Origin: Anaerolineae bacterium
Lineage (GTDB): Bacteria; Chloroflexota; Anaerolineae; Anaerolineales; UBA4823
Direction: 5' to 3'
DNA length: 64,000 nt
Assembly: GCA_003130835.1 (NCBI GenBank)
Contig: QEXX01000023.1
Span: forward strand, 1 to 64,000
Shown: one piece after another, positions 20,316 to 29,621 of the stretch
Numbering within the stretch: position 1 is the first letter of the stretch
Layout of the letters: each line of letters opens with the position of its first letter
Notes under the pieces: generated by a model
Told to the model about the DNA's origin: nothing
Databases searched by the model: none
The model's input: the letters and a program-made list of their open reading frames with translations, nothing else
Translations under genes and position numbers: made by a program

Positions 20316-20462
20316 CTAGAAGTTTGCCTTATTCATCCACACACCAACGATGATAACGAAGACCGTCAGAACTCCTAAGCTGATGATCATGTTGATGCTC
20401 GTAGGATTAGGAGGGGTATATTCCAGAAGAGGCGTTGCTGTAGCTTGAAGTTGAGGGAACAT
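20316..20462 (-). CDS. 48-aa single-span membrane peptide downstream of thiolase
   Basis: A short frame from ATG 20462 to TAG 20316: an N-terminal Thr/Pro-rich stretch with ATATPLLEYTPPNP, then one hydrophobic segment (about residues 25-43) and a short polar end (MNKANF). It starts seven bases after the thiolase stop, and the thiolase end supplies a purine-rich AAAGAG as ribosome site, so it is probably coupled. The T/P-rich linker resembles that in the lipoprotein at 51.4 kb. Function unknown. The rest of the 20099-20469 gap shows no other gene. Confidence 0.55.
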   Translation of the reverse strand: MFPQLQATATPLLEYTPPNPTSINMIISLGVLTVFVIIVGVWMNKANF

Positions 20463-20469
20463 CTTTTTT

Positions 20470-21624
20470 TTACTCTTTTACTAGGATATGGGTGATGATA
20501 TTTGAGCCGCTTCCGCCAATATTTTGAGTCATGCCAATTTTGGCATCCGCTACTTGATTCTCACCCGCCATGCCGCGCAATTGTAAAACAGCTTCAACAA
20601 TCTGATAAACCCCGGTTGCACCAACCGGGTGTCCGCGAGCTTTTAACCCTCCCATGGTCGTGATGGGGAGCTTACCCGTCAGGGTAATTTGCCCGTCTAG
20701 GGCAAGACGGGGCCCATTGCCGCGCTCAGCAAAGCCACATGCTTCTAGGGATAATGCAGACATGATCGAGAATGCATCATGAAGCTCAAAGAAATCAATA
20801 TCTTTTGGCTCTACGCCGGCTTGAGAATAGGCTTTTTGGGCTGAAATTTCAGCAGCTTTTAGCCATAAGGGGTCTTTACGATCATGAATGGCTATGCTGT
20901 CGGTAGCTGCGGCTGAACCAGCAATGCGGATGATGGGGCGGCCGTTCTTATGTAAAGTCTCTTTTGGCACAATCAAGACTGCTGCAGCTCCGTCTCCGGT
21001 CGGTGAAGCATCAAGTAAATTGATCGGGTAAGCGATCATCTTTGCCTTGGCATAATCTTGCTCATCAATTTCTTCTTGAAGTCGAGCATAAGGATTGGAT
21101 AGGGCATTATGGTGAGCATTGATCGAAAATGGGGCAAAATGGTTGTGCTGCCAACCATACTCGTACATATACCTCTGCATAATCAAGGCATTTAGAGCAA
21201 CGAAGCTGACCCCATGAGCAACCTCGTAATCGGCATCAGCGGCGGTTGCCAAAGCTGCGGTGATCTCGGTGCCCTTGGCTTCAGTCATTTTTTCAACGCC
21301 GACGGCAATTGCTGAATCGACAAAACCAGAGGCAACAGCAATGACGGCTTGCCGTACAGCCGCAGCACCGGAACTGCAGGCTGCTTCGATTTTTACCGCT
21401 TCAGTGTGACGCAGCCCAGCCCAATCTGCAATCAGGGTTCCCAAGTTTTCTTGCTGGCTGATCAAGCCGGAGAGCATATTCCCAACATAGAGGGCATCAA
21501 CGCTTTCACGTTGTGCATCTTGTAAAGCGAGCAAAACCGCTTCTGCAGCTAGATCGCGCAGAGATTTGTCCCAATGTTCATCGACTGGCGTCATTCCGAT
21601 TCCAAGAATGGCTACTTCACGCAT
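20470..21624 (-). CDS. Thiolase-family acyltransferase (SCP2/archaeal acetyl-CoA acetyltransferase type)
   Basis: 384 residues of the thiolase superfamily. The nucleophile Cys is in EAACSSGAAAVRQA (about residue 82), the catalytic His in ELHDAFS (about 282), and the C-terminal GGLKARGHPVGATG carries the second His. Instead of the CxG found in degradative thiolases, the C-terminal loop reads IGGSGSN. This is usual for the SCP2-like group found in archaea and some bacteria. That group often pairs with a DUF35 OB-fold protein; none is present here. The substrate is not fixed by sequence; acetoacetyl-CoA formation or acyl-CoA cleavage is possible. Confidence 0.88.
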   Translation of the reverse strand: MREVAILGIGMTPVDEHWDKSLRDLAAEAVLLALQDAQRESVDALYVGNMLSGLISQQENLGTLIADWAGLRHTEAVKIEAACSSGAAAVRQAVIAVASGFVDSAIAVGVEKMTEAKGTEITAALATAADADYEVAHGVSFVALNALIMQRYMYEYGWQHNHFAPFSINAHHNALSNPYARLQEEIDEQDYAKAKMIAYPINLLDASPTGDGAAAVLIVPKETLHKNGRPIIRIAGSAAATDSIAIHDRKDPLWLKAAEISAQKAYSQAGVEPKDIDFFELHDAFSIMSALSLEACGFAERGNGPRLALDGQITLTGKLPITTMGGLKARGHPVGATGVYQIVEAVLQLRGMAGENQVADAKIGMTQNIGGSGSNIITHILVKE

Positions 21625-21764
21625 AATGATCCCTCGAAAAATGTTGATACAACGTTTATTTCTTGCTATCTATTGTACGTTTTAGAACTATCAATAGCTA
21701 TCAAGTCAGAAATGTATGGATAGCTGAGTGAATTTATCTTTTAGAAATTTTCCATAAGGAAAAA

Positions 21765-23057
21765 TTACTGGTTGACGAAATAACTTTTGCAGGCTTGGTC
21801 AAGCAGTTCGGGAGTCATAGCTGGTGGAATCCCCTCATAATCACAAATGGCTTTTATGGTGCGCAACAAATCGCGTGGATGGACTGCTTGCATACTCCGA
21901 CCCGATTGTTTATACCATTTATTCACTAGGTACACAAACGCATCTTTGTTAAAAGGAATGTTGTGATTTTTGCATTCAAGCAAAAAGATCTGGGCAAACA
22001 TTTTTTCATCCGGTGATGATAGTTCCACCTTGATCTGAATGCGGCGTAAGAAGGCATCATCCATTAATTCATAGGGAGCAAGATTGGTGCTGAAAACCAA
22101 TAAGAGCTTAAAGGGCACAACGATGGTTTGTCCGCTGAGCAAGCGTAAAAAGTCAACTTGATTTTCTAATGGGACGATCCAGCGGTTCAGCAGATCACCC
22201 GGTCGAACCTGCTGCCGACCAAAATCATCAATCAGGAACATCCCGCCATTTGCCTTGAGCTGAAGGGGGGCTTCGTAAATCTTCGCAATCGGGTCATAGC
22301 GCAAATCTAAGGCGTCCATTTTTAGCTCACCCCCCACCATCACCGTTGGGCGATAAAATAGCCCCCAGCGCCCATCGACTCGTCCAAATTCGGCGGTTCG
22401 TTTGGAATCGGTTTTTACAGGGTGATGAACAAGGCGATCGTGAATTTGAATAATATGCCCTCCGGCGGTAATCGCATATGGAATCCAGATTGGATCGGTG
22501 CCGGAGATGAGTCGGGAAATAGCCTGAGCGACAGTGGTTTTACCATTGCCAGGTGGCCCGTATAAGAACAGGGAGGAGCCAGAGTTGATTGCGGGTCCGA
22601 TCCGCCGGTGAAAATCATCCGGCAAAATTAATCCGCGGATGGCTTCTTTGACTTGTGCAGCTTGTACTCGCTTGCGTTGTTGGGTTTGTAACTCTATACC
22701 TTGATTATAAGCGGGGATCGAGACCGGCGCGGGACCGATGTATTGACTGCGCTCAAATGCCCCCCGAGCACGTTCTTCACCGGCTTCTGTGAGCGTATAG
22801 ATATAACCGAGCCGACCTAATTCACCAATTGCTTTGGCAACTTCTACCAAGTGTTCTTTTTGCATCCAAGCTAAAATTTCGTCGATGATGCGATTTGATA
22901 TTTTTAAAACCTCGACGAAACGCGCAAGGGCTACGTTGCCCTCATTAAACAACAATCGGAAAATAATGTCCAAGATGATACTTTGAGGAATTTTCAAATC
23001 CTCAATTTGATTGGGTTCGGCAAGTATATCTCTTAGGGTTGCTTGGTTTTCACTCAT
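21765..23057 (-). CDS. AAA-family ATPase with N-terminal winged-helix-like region
   Basis: 430 residues. The first ~120 look like a winged helix (IIDEILAWMQKEHLVEVAK, then a YTLTEAGEERARG wing). The ATPase domain has Walker A GPPGNGKTT (about residue 168), Walker B GGMFLIDDFGRQ and a sensor-1 VFSTN. An arginine-finger-like FLRRIQIKVEL and a C-terminal helical lid follow. The role is unknown; similar genes sit alone in many Chloroflexota and actinobacterial genomes, in my recollection. It begins 21 bases after the GNAT-like gene and shows no ribosome site, so it may depend on coupling. Confidence 0.8.
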   Translation of the reverse strand: MSENQATLRDILAEPNQIEDLKIPQSIILDIIFRLLFNEGNVALARFVEVLKISNRIIDEILAWMQKEHLVEVAKAIGELGRLGYIYTLTEAGEERARGAFERSQYIGPAPVSIPAYNQGIELQTQQRKRVQAAQVKEAIRGLILPDDFHRRIGPAINSGSSLFLYGPPGNGKTTVAQAISRLISGTDPIWIPYAITAGGHIIQIHDRLVHHPVKTDSKRTAEFGRVDGRWGLFYRPTVMVGGELKMDALDLRYDPIAKIYEAPLQLKANGGMFLIDDFGRQQVRPGDLLNRWIVPLENQVDFLRLLSGQTIVVPFKLLLVFSTNLAPYELMDDAFLRRIQIKVELSSPDEKMFAQIFLLECKNHNIPFNKDAFVYLVNKWYKQSGRSMQAVHPRDLLRTIKAICDYEGIPPAMTPELLDQACKSYFVNQ

Positions 23058-23078
23058 GCGTCAAGAAATCTAAAATGC

Positions 23079-24206
23079 TTAAATAAACTTAGCGTAGACA
23101 CGATGATTTTTATAAGGTTTCCCGCCGACATTTTCGAGGTCTCGGCGCATTTGCACGGCTGTTTCAGCAACCTGCGTCAAGTCAGCGTGTTTAAATTGGT
23201 AGTTCCGTACCGTTTTTTCCATTTCGGAATATAGCAAGGCATTGCCGCCTCGACCATGAAACTCCGGTAGAATCCCTGCTCCATTGAGAGCAATCCATTG
23301 GGTACGTCGCATTTCAAGGAGAATATCAAGAATGGAGATTGGATTAATTCTGCCTTTGGCGCGCTGCATTGCTGCCGAGATGTCCGGAAAGCCAAAGAGG
23401 AAGCCAACGGCATCCTCTTTATGGGTAATGACCTTGATCAATTTCGGGTCTGCATAGGGAATGATGTTATCCAGTACAAATTGAATCTCTTCTTCGGTCA
23501 GGGGATAATATTCCCAATTATTGACGAAAGCGTTATTGTAAGCTTTACCAATTTTTTTTGCCCATTGGCGCAATTGAGAACGATTTTGAAAGGATAAAAC
23601 ATTCAATGTTCCACGTTCTTGGACACGTTGAGCAATGTGATGAACGCGTTCCGGCAGGCGGAAGGTCTCAGCAGACAAATAGCAGGAGACAAAGTCAACC
23701 TCTTTGGTAAATCCTTGAGCTTCAATCAGGTCTTTATAGTAGGGATAGTTGTAATTCATCATCATCATCATTTGACGGTGCTCAAATCCCTCGACAAGGA
23801 TACCATACCCATCTAGAGGCCCCATTCCTTTGGGACCTACTATTCGATTTAAGTTACGGGCTTTTGCCCATTCAAAAGCACGGCTAAAGAGCGCTTGAGC
23901 AACTTCAAGATCGTTTATGCAGTCGAAGAAATAGAATTGCGCATCCCGTTTTTGATGATATTGGTTAAAGTGACGATTTTCAAGGACTGCAATACGTCCT
24001 ACGTCTTGGCCATCTCTTCGGGCAATAAAAAATTCGGCAATTGAATGGCGATAAAAAGGGTGCTTTTTTTTATTTAGATAGAGTTTTGAATCATTGAGAA
24101 ACGGTGGTACCCACTGAGGCACATTCTGATAAAGACGAAAGGGGATAGCGATAAAACGATGGACGTCTTTTGGATTCGATGGGTCTAGGTGGTCAATTTG
24201 AATCAT
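23079..24206 (-). CDS. GNAT-fold protein of the YghO-like group
   Basis: 375 residues. Seen: FYRHSIAEFFIARRDGQDVGRIAV (GNAT beta strands), RNLNRIVGPKGMGPLDGYG and GFEHRQMMMMMNYNYPYY followed by LIEAQGF, a pattern I associate with the E. coli YghO family. The C-terminal GILPEFHGRGGNALLYSEM is a GNAT acyl-CoA pyrophosphate loop (GxGxxA-like), and the end NVGGKPYKNHRVYAKF is typical of acyltransferases. Five Met in a row near residue 147 are unusual. It probably transfers an acyl group to an amine, but the substrate is unknown. It is cotranscribed with the AAA ATPase. Confidence 0.75.
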   Translation of the reverse strand: MIQIDHLDPSNPKDVHRFIAIPFRLYQNVPQWVPPFLNDSKLYLNKKKHPFYRHSIAEFFIARRDGQDVGRIAVLENRHFNQYHQKRDAQFYFFDCINDLEVAQALFSRAFEWAKARNLNRIVGPKGMGPLDGYGILVEGFEHRQMMMMMNYNYPYYKDLIEAQGFTKEVDFVSCYLSAETFRLPERVHHIAQRVQERGTLNVLSFQNRSQLRQWAKKIGKAYNNAFVNNWEYYPLTEEEIQFVLDNIIPYADPKLIKVITHKEDAVGFLFGFPDISAAMQRAKGRINPISILDILLEMRRTQWIALNGAGILPEFHGRGGNALLYSEMEKTVRNYQFKHADLTQVAETAVQMRRDLENVGGKPYKNHRVYAKFI

Positions 24207-24299
24207 TCGGCATCCCTTTATGAAAGCTAGGATACCTCTATTTTACCTGTATTGTTAGAAAGATTGTTTAAGACATAAATCGAAAATCGAACGTCGAAC

Positions 24300-25238
24300 T
24301 CAGGGCGTCAGTTGGTCACTGAGGGTATCCAAAGCCAAAATGTCTGCTTCGGAAAGTCGCCAATTAAGAGCGCCGGCGTTCTCCTCAGCTTGTTTTCGGT
24401 TCTTTGCCCCTGGAATGGGAATAGCACCCTTACACATCACCCAGTTGAGGGCAACTTGGGTAGCGGTTTTATTACCATAAGAAGCCCCAATTTCTTGGAG
24501 CTTATCCTGGAGTGGCTTTATTTTGCGCAGAAATTGAGGGGAGTATAGAAACCGGCGTGCGCCGGGAGGTGGGTTTTGTTCATTATATTTCCCGCTTAGC
24601 ATACCTTGACCGATGGGGCTATAGGCGATAATTTTGATGTTCCGTTCTTGACAGGCTTGCAAGACACCGTTTTTCTCAATCTTACGGTTGATCAGACTAT
24701 AAGGAACTTGGTTCGAAGTAAGCGGGACACCTCGTTTGGCAAGAACATCATGGGCGCGCCGCACTTGATCAGCGTTATAGTTTGAGACGCCTAGGGCTTC
24801 AATGAGACCTTCTTCGTAGGCATCCGCCAGGCAATTTACCCATTTTTCGATCGGCATTGGAGGGAAAGGCCAGTGAATTTGATATAAATGTACCCGTTTC
24901 AATTTCAACCGATTTAAGCTGTTCGATAAGGCTTTGCGGAAATCAACTGATCGCCAGCGCCAAGGGTAGGGAAAAAACTTGGTAGCGATAACGGGAGCGA
25001 CCTTTGCCTCTTCGATGAGAGAGGCGAGAATCTTCTCAGACATGCCGTTGCCATATACTTCAGCTGTATCAAAGAAGTTAATGCCCAGGGCAATGGTCGA
25101 TTGAAAGGCTTGGCGAAGATCGTTTAGTGCATAATCTGAGCCATACCCCCAAAAGCGACGATCTCCCCATGCCCAAGTACCAATCCCCAGAGCAGAGATT
25201 TTCATAGAAATTGTTCCGAGTTGCGTATAGTCTTCCAT
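24300..25238 (-). CDS. Aldo/keto reductase
   Basis: 312-residue TIM-barrel NAD(P)H-dependent oxidoreductase. The catalytic tetrad is visible as Asp and Tyr in FFDTAEVYG, Lys in VIATKFFP and His in YQIHWPFP. The cofactor-binding end has IPIPGAKNRKQAEENAGA. Length is typical for the family. The substrate cannot be told. It lies in a run of minus-strand genes between the SDR epimerase and the GNAT-like protein, with about 40-90 bases between genes. Confidence 0.93.
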   Translation of the reverse strand: MEDYTQLGTISMKISALGIGTWAWGDRRFWGYGSDYALNDLRQAFQSTIALGINFFDTAEVYGNGMSEKILASLIEEAKVAPVIATKFFPYPWRWRSVDFRKALSNSLNRLKLKRVHLYQIHWPFPPMPIEKWVNCLADAYEEGLIEALGVSNYNADQVRRAHDVLAKRGVPLTSNQVPYSLINRKIEKNGVLQACQERNIKIIAYSPIGQGMLSGKYNEQNPPPGARRFLYSPQFLRKIKPLQDKLQEIGASYGNKTATQVALNWVMCKGAIPIPGAKNRKQAEENAGALNWRLSEADILALDTLSDQLTP

Positions 25239-25281
25239 TGTGTCATTCCTCTAAGCTAAAATCCTGCCATATCGATTGAAA

Positions 25282-26238
25282 TTATCGGGGATTGCCCAAC
25301 AAGTTCTGCAGTGCACTTTCAACAGTGGGATATTCATATTCAAACCCTAAAGCTAATAACCTTTTTGGGATCTGTTTTTGGGAGGCTAGGAGTAAATCAG
25401 CTTTTTCTCCAAATGCCAAGCGGAAGAAAAATTCTGGAGTGGGGAAAGCGGAAGGGCGTCTAATGGTTTCGCCAATTGCCTTACTGAGCTGTTGACTGGT
25501 TACCGGGTTGGGGGCACACAGATTAAAGGGGCCCTTGGCATGGGCATGATGGATCAGAAAATCAATGGCTCGCACGAGGTCTTGCAAATGAATCCAGGAA
25601 ACCCATTGGCAGCCGCTGCCTAGTGGCCCGCCTAGGAAAAAACGGTATGGCAATAGAATAAACGGCAGCGACCCCCCTTGAAGCGACATCACGACCCCGG
25701 CAATACGGGCAACGACTCGCCGGATGCCCATTTGATCCAATTCCGCGGTAGATTGTTCCCACTCAACACATAATTTTGCCAGAAAATCATCCCCTGGGGC
25801 AGCATCTTCATCCATCTCTCGATTGGGATGACTTCCATAGTACCCAACCGCAGATGCCTGGACAAATACATTTGGTTTGGTTGGAGAGTCTTTTATGGCT
25901 TTTAACAGCGCTTGACCACTGGCGATGCGGCTTTTTCGCAGAGCTTCTTTGCGCTCTTGAGTCCATCGTTTGGTTGCCACTTCAAAAATGTTTTTTCCAC
26001 CGATATTCTCACCTGCTAAATTTATCACAGCGTCGCTCTGATGAATCACCTGAGCCCATTCCCCAACATTTTCGCCATCCCAGTACAGGAAAACAGGGTT
26101 CTGCTGAGAGTTTAGTGTATTTTGGATATCTTGACTGCCTCGTCGAGAAAGAATGATGACTTGGTGACCGTTTTTAACAAGCAAATTGGTTAGTGCTGTC
26201 CCTATGAATCCACTTCCACCCGCTATAGTAATTTTCAT
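25282..26238 (-). CDS. TIGR01777 (YfcH/SDR39U1)-type NAD(P)-dependent epimerase
   Basis: 318-residue extended SDR. The dinucleotide-binding motif is GGSGFIG (residues 7-13), followed by VINLAGENIGG, the SDR Tyr in SAVGYYGSH and the family C-terminal block with PNPVTSQQLSKAIG and LLASQKQIPKRLLALGFEY. The TIGR01777 group is widespread but has no settled function; plant homologues act in chloroplast division. The start has GGAGGT seven bases before ATG 26238. It is the first gene of the minus-strand run. Confidence 0.9.
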   Translation of the reverse strand: MKITIAGGSGFIGTALTNLLVKNGHQVIILSRRGSQDIQNTLNSQQNPVFLYWDGENVGEWAQVIHQSDAVINLAGENIGGKNIFEVATKRWTQERKEALRKSRIASGQALLKAIKDSPTKPNVFVQASAVGYYGSHPNREMDEDAAPGDDFLAKLCVEWEQSTAELDQMGIRRVVARIAGVVMSLQGGSLPFILLPYRFFLGGPLGSGCQWVSWIHLQDLVRAIDFLIHHAHAKGPFNLCAPNPVTSQQLSKAIGETIRRPSAFPTPEFFFRLAFGEKADLLLASQKQIPKRLLALGFEYEYPTVESALQNLLGNPR

Positions 26239-26408
26239 GGTTTACCTCCAGAATGTTATCTACTTGAATTTTAATAAAGAAAATAATAAATGTCAAGAAA
26301 TTATGCAGGATTTGTCCAAGAATGACCGCAGGTGAAGGCTTGACCTTACAAATCTGTAGATGAAATTAGGTTTTAATCATGCTAAACTGAAAAGAAAGCA
26401 TATCAAAT

Positions 26409-29400
26409 ATGAGGATTCGAGACGTGATCATCCGTAATCCTATTTTCCTTTATCTGATGCTGGGTTTGGGGATAGGCATCTTGGGGATTTTGATCTCTAC
26501 AATCCTTGTTGCTCAAGATGCTGGCTACCTATTCAGCCTAAATCATTTGATTCAGGCACAAAAATCTCATAAGGTGCTTTGGTTTATTGATTTGATGCCC
26601 TTGGCAATAGGATTGATTTTTGCTGTACTGGGAAACATCCGTCAACAGCTTCAGCAGAGCGCTGTTGAACTAGAGCACTTGGTGGCAGAGAGAACCCAGA
26701 AGTTACACGAGAGCAACCAAAAGCTGATTGAGGAAAATCAAGAAAGACAAAAAATTGAACAGATTCTTTCTAGAGCCAAGAAAGAGTGGGAGGTGATTTT
26801 TGACTCGGTCAAAGATTTGATTGTGATTATCGATCAAGAAGGAAAAATTGTACGTTGCAATCGGGCAGTCACTCAACAATTTAGCAAGACGTTTCAAGAA
26901 GTGATCGGACTCAACATCAACGGTCTGTTTTATGGAGCGGATACAGCAGCTAAATCGAGATTGGAGTACGATGCCGAATATTGTCAATTTCCGATGTTGT
27001 CCGGTTGGTACGAAGTGTCTGAATATCCGATTGAGTTGGAGGCTGCCGGAGAAGGTTGTGTTTACATCGTGCGCGATATTACCGATCGCCATCGGGCGGA
27101 AATGGAGCTCTTGAGACAAAAACAATACTTCGAGGCGGTCGTTTATAACAGCCCGGTTGCCATTGTAATCTTGGATCGAGAAAATAAAGTTGTTTCTTGC
27201 AACCCTGCTTTTGAGGCGCTGTTTGATTACAGCGAAAAAGAAATCATAGGCTTAGATTTAGACTCCTTAATTACAACCGCCGAAATTGACCATGAAGCTA
27301 GAGAATTAACTCAGGCCGCAATGGCTCTCTCTGTACATGGGCTTGGAAAGCGCAAGAAACGGGATGGCACGCTGATCGATGTTGAGATCTTGGGGGTTCC
27401 AATCATCGTCCAGTCGGAACGGGTGGGGGTCTTAGGGATGTATCATGATATTACCGAGTTGTTGCAAGCAAAGATCAAAGCTGAAGAAGCCGATCGTGCC
27501 AAAAGCGAGTTCCTTGCCAATATGTCCCATGAAATTCGTACTCCGATGAACGGCATCATGGGAATGTTGGAACTTCTTTTGGATACCCCCTTATCTCCTG
27601 AACAGCAAGATTTCGTCAAGACTGCCCTTGAATCCGCCGAGGCGTTATTGGCACTTTTAAATGACATCTTAGATTTTTCCAAGATTGAAGCCCGCAAGCT
27701 TGAAATTGAACACATCGAATTTGAATTGCGCGCTACGGTTGAATCCGTCACACGCACGATGGCACAACGAGCAGCCGAAAAGAATTTAGAGACGATCTGC
27801 ATCATCCCAAGCGACTCACCCAACGACCTGATCGGCGATCCAACCCGCTTGCGACAAATTTTAGTGAACTTAATTGGAAATGCGATTAAGTTCACTGAGG
27901 TAGGTGAGATTGTGGTGAGTGTCGAAAAACTAGCGGAAAGTGAGGATCGGGTAAAACTGAAGTTTTCTGTGCGAGACACAGGGATTGGAATCCCACTTGA
28001 ACGTCAAAAGGCGATTTTTGATCGATTTACTCAAGTAGATGGTTCAACTACCCGTAAGTATGGCGGTACAGGTTTAGGTTTAACGATCTGCAAGCAATTG
28101 GTTGAACTCATGGGGGGTGAAATCGGTCTGGTCAGTGAGCCTGGAGTAGGCAGCGAATTTTGGTTCTGGCTTGAATTCCAAAAGCAAGAAAGAAAGGAAA
28201 AATGGACCAAGGCAAGTCCTGAACAGTTACGCCATAGCCACGTTTTGGTTGTCGATGACAACCTTACAAACCGAACTTATCTAGCCAAGACTTTGGAGAG
28301 TTTTGGTTGTACTGTAGAGACCGGCAGCAGCGGACAAGAAGGTATAAATCTCCTAATGAATGCTTATCAACGGGGTGAACCGTATCAGGTTGCCTTGATC
28401 GATATGCAGATGCCTGGCATGGATGGCGAGAAAACCATCAGCAAAATTCGCCAACATCCAGAAATGGATGACTTAAAGATTATTGTGCTTACGTCTATGG
28501 GCGTTCAGGGCGATGCGGCGCGCTTTCAAGAACTGGGTTGTAGTGGTTATTTATTAAAACCCATTCGACAACAAGAATTGCGAGATGCGCTGTTACTAGC
28601 CATTGGTACACCAGCCAAAGAGAAAAAGAAACAACTCATTACACGTCACACCTTGGCAGAATGTGCCGAGAGCTGCCGTATCCTATTAGTTGAGGATAAC
28701 CCGATCAATCAAAAAGTAGCGGTCAAACTGTTGAATAAAGCGGGCTTTTCGGTGGATACCGCTAACAATGGTGTGGAAGCTATCGAAGCGCTTCAAAACG
28801 GTTCTTATCAAATGGTCTTAATGGATGTACAAATGCCAGAAATGGATGGTTTCGAGGCGACCATGCGTATCCGAAACTCCAAGATGCCTTACAAAGATGT
28901 TCCTATTATTGCCATGACCGCTCATGCACTGAAGGGGGATCGAGAAAAGTGCTTGGAAGTAGGCATGAATGACTATATTTCAAAGCCAATCAGTGCAGAC
29001 GAACTTTTTGAGGTCATCCAAAAGTGGTCGCCAAAAGCATCGATTCAGGTAAAAGAGAGACAACAGTGTGATTCTGCTCCTTATCAAGAGCACTCAATCG
29101 AGCTCGGGGAAGAGATGGCGCCAACTTTTGAGCACAACTTGGTTAACTGGCAACCTTTTTTAGATGGAGTGACCATTGATTTGGAGGATGCGGCAATTTT
29201 CCAATCAGAACCTGAACCTGCACCCTCACAGAAACCTAGCCGAATACAACAGGAACAGAAAACGAATCAAGAATACATCGATCTAAAAGCAATCCTACCT
29301 CGTTTTGTCGATGATGTGGCGTTTTACTTTGAAATGCTGGGTGAATTTTTGCAACATAGCGATGAGCGGCTACATGAGATTAAGAATGCGATTGCACAAG

Positions 29401-29618
29401 GGGATGGAAAACAGGTTAATTTTCTGGCTCACCGCTTCAAGGGCATGGCTGCAAATTTAGGGGCTGAAAACATCGCCCAAATCGCTCAAAGATTGGAGGA
29501 TTGTGGAAAACAAAACCAATTCGAAGAATGCCAGCTAAGCATCGTTGCATTGGAACGCGAGATGCAGCTATTGGTAAGCTGGTATCATCAGAACAAGTCA
29601 ACTGTTTCTATCGATTAA
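26409..29618 (+). CDS. Hybrid sensor histidine kinase (PAS-PAS-HisKA-HATPase-REC-REC-Hpt)
   Basis: 1069 residues containing a whole phosphorelay in one chain. Two membrane spans (about 13-37 and 55-76) with a short loop, a coiled coil (80-120), then two PAS domains (about 128-230 and 236-355). HisKA has the phospho-His in FLANMSHEIRTPMNGIMG (about 377). HATPase shows VGNAIKFTE-like N-box, RDTGIGIP and GGTGLGLTI. Two receivers follow (LIDMQMPGMDG and LMDVQMPEMDG). A linker and a C-terminal Hpt have His in AHRFKGMAANLGAE (about 1016). The design is BarA/ArcB-like; no output regulator is adjacent. It converges with the SIS gene with three bases between stops. Confidence 0.96.
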   Translation: MRIRDVIIRNPIFLYLMLGLGIGILGILISTILVAQDAGYLFSLNHLIQAQKSHKVLWFIDLMPLAIGLIFAVLGNIRQQLQQSAVELEHLVAERTQKLHESNQKLIEENQERQKIEQILSRAKKEWEVIFDSVKDLIVIIDQEGKIVRCNRAVTQQFSKTFQEVIGLNINGLFYGADTAAKSRLEYDAEYCQFPMLSGWYEVSEYPIELEAAGEGCVYIVRDITDRHRAEMELLRQKQYFEAVVYNSPVAIVILDRENKVVSCNPAFEALFDYSEKEIIGLDLDSLITTAEIDHEARELTQAAMALSVHGLGKRKKRDGTLIDVEILGVPIIVQSERVGVLGMYHDITELLQAKIKAEEADRAKSEFLANMSHEIRTPMNGIMGMLELLLDTPLSPEQQDFVKTALESAEALLALLNDILDFSKIEARKLEIEHIEFELRATVESVTRTMAQRAAEKNLETICIIPSDSPNDLIGDPTRLRQILVNLIGNAIKFTEVGEIVVSVEKLAESEDRVKLKFSVRDTGIGIPLERQKAIFDRFTQVDGSTTRKYGGTGLGLTICKQLVELMGGEIGLVSEPGVGSEFWFWLEFQKQERKEKWTKASPEQLRHSHVLVVDDNLTNRTYLAKTLESFGCTVETGSSGQEGINLLMNAYQRGEPYQVALIDMQMPGMDGEKTISKIRQHPEMDDLKIIVLTSMGVQGDAARFQELGCSGYLLKPIRQQELRDALLLAIGTPAKEKKKQLITRHTLAECAESCRILLVEDNPINQKVAVKLLNKAGFSVDTANNGVEAIEALQNGSYQMVLMDVQMPEMDGFEATMRIRNSKMPYKDVPIIAMTAHALKGDREKCLEVGMNDYISKPISADELFEVIQKWSPKASIQVKERQQCDSAPYQEHSIELGEEMAPTFEHNLVNWQPFLDGVTIDLEDAAIFQSEPEPAPSQKPSRIQQEQKTNQEYIDLKAILPRFVDDVAFYFEMLGEFLQHSDERLHEIKNAIAQGDGKQVNFLAHRFKGMAANLGAENIAQIAQRLEDCGKQNQFEECQLSIVALEREMQLLVSWYHQNKSTVSID

Positions 29619-29621
29619 TTC

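Noticed and set aside
27443-27979. 178-codon minus-strand frame inside the hybrid kinase gene
   Set aside because: Ser/Arg-rich low-complexity translation antisense to the conserved HisKA/HATPase region; a shadow frame.
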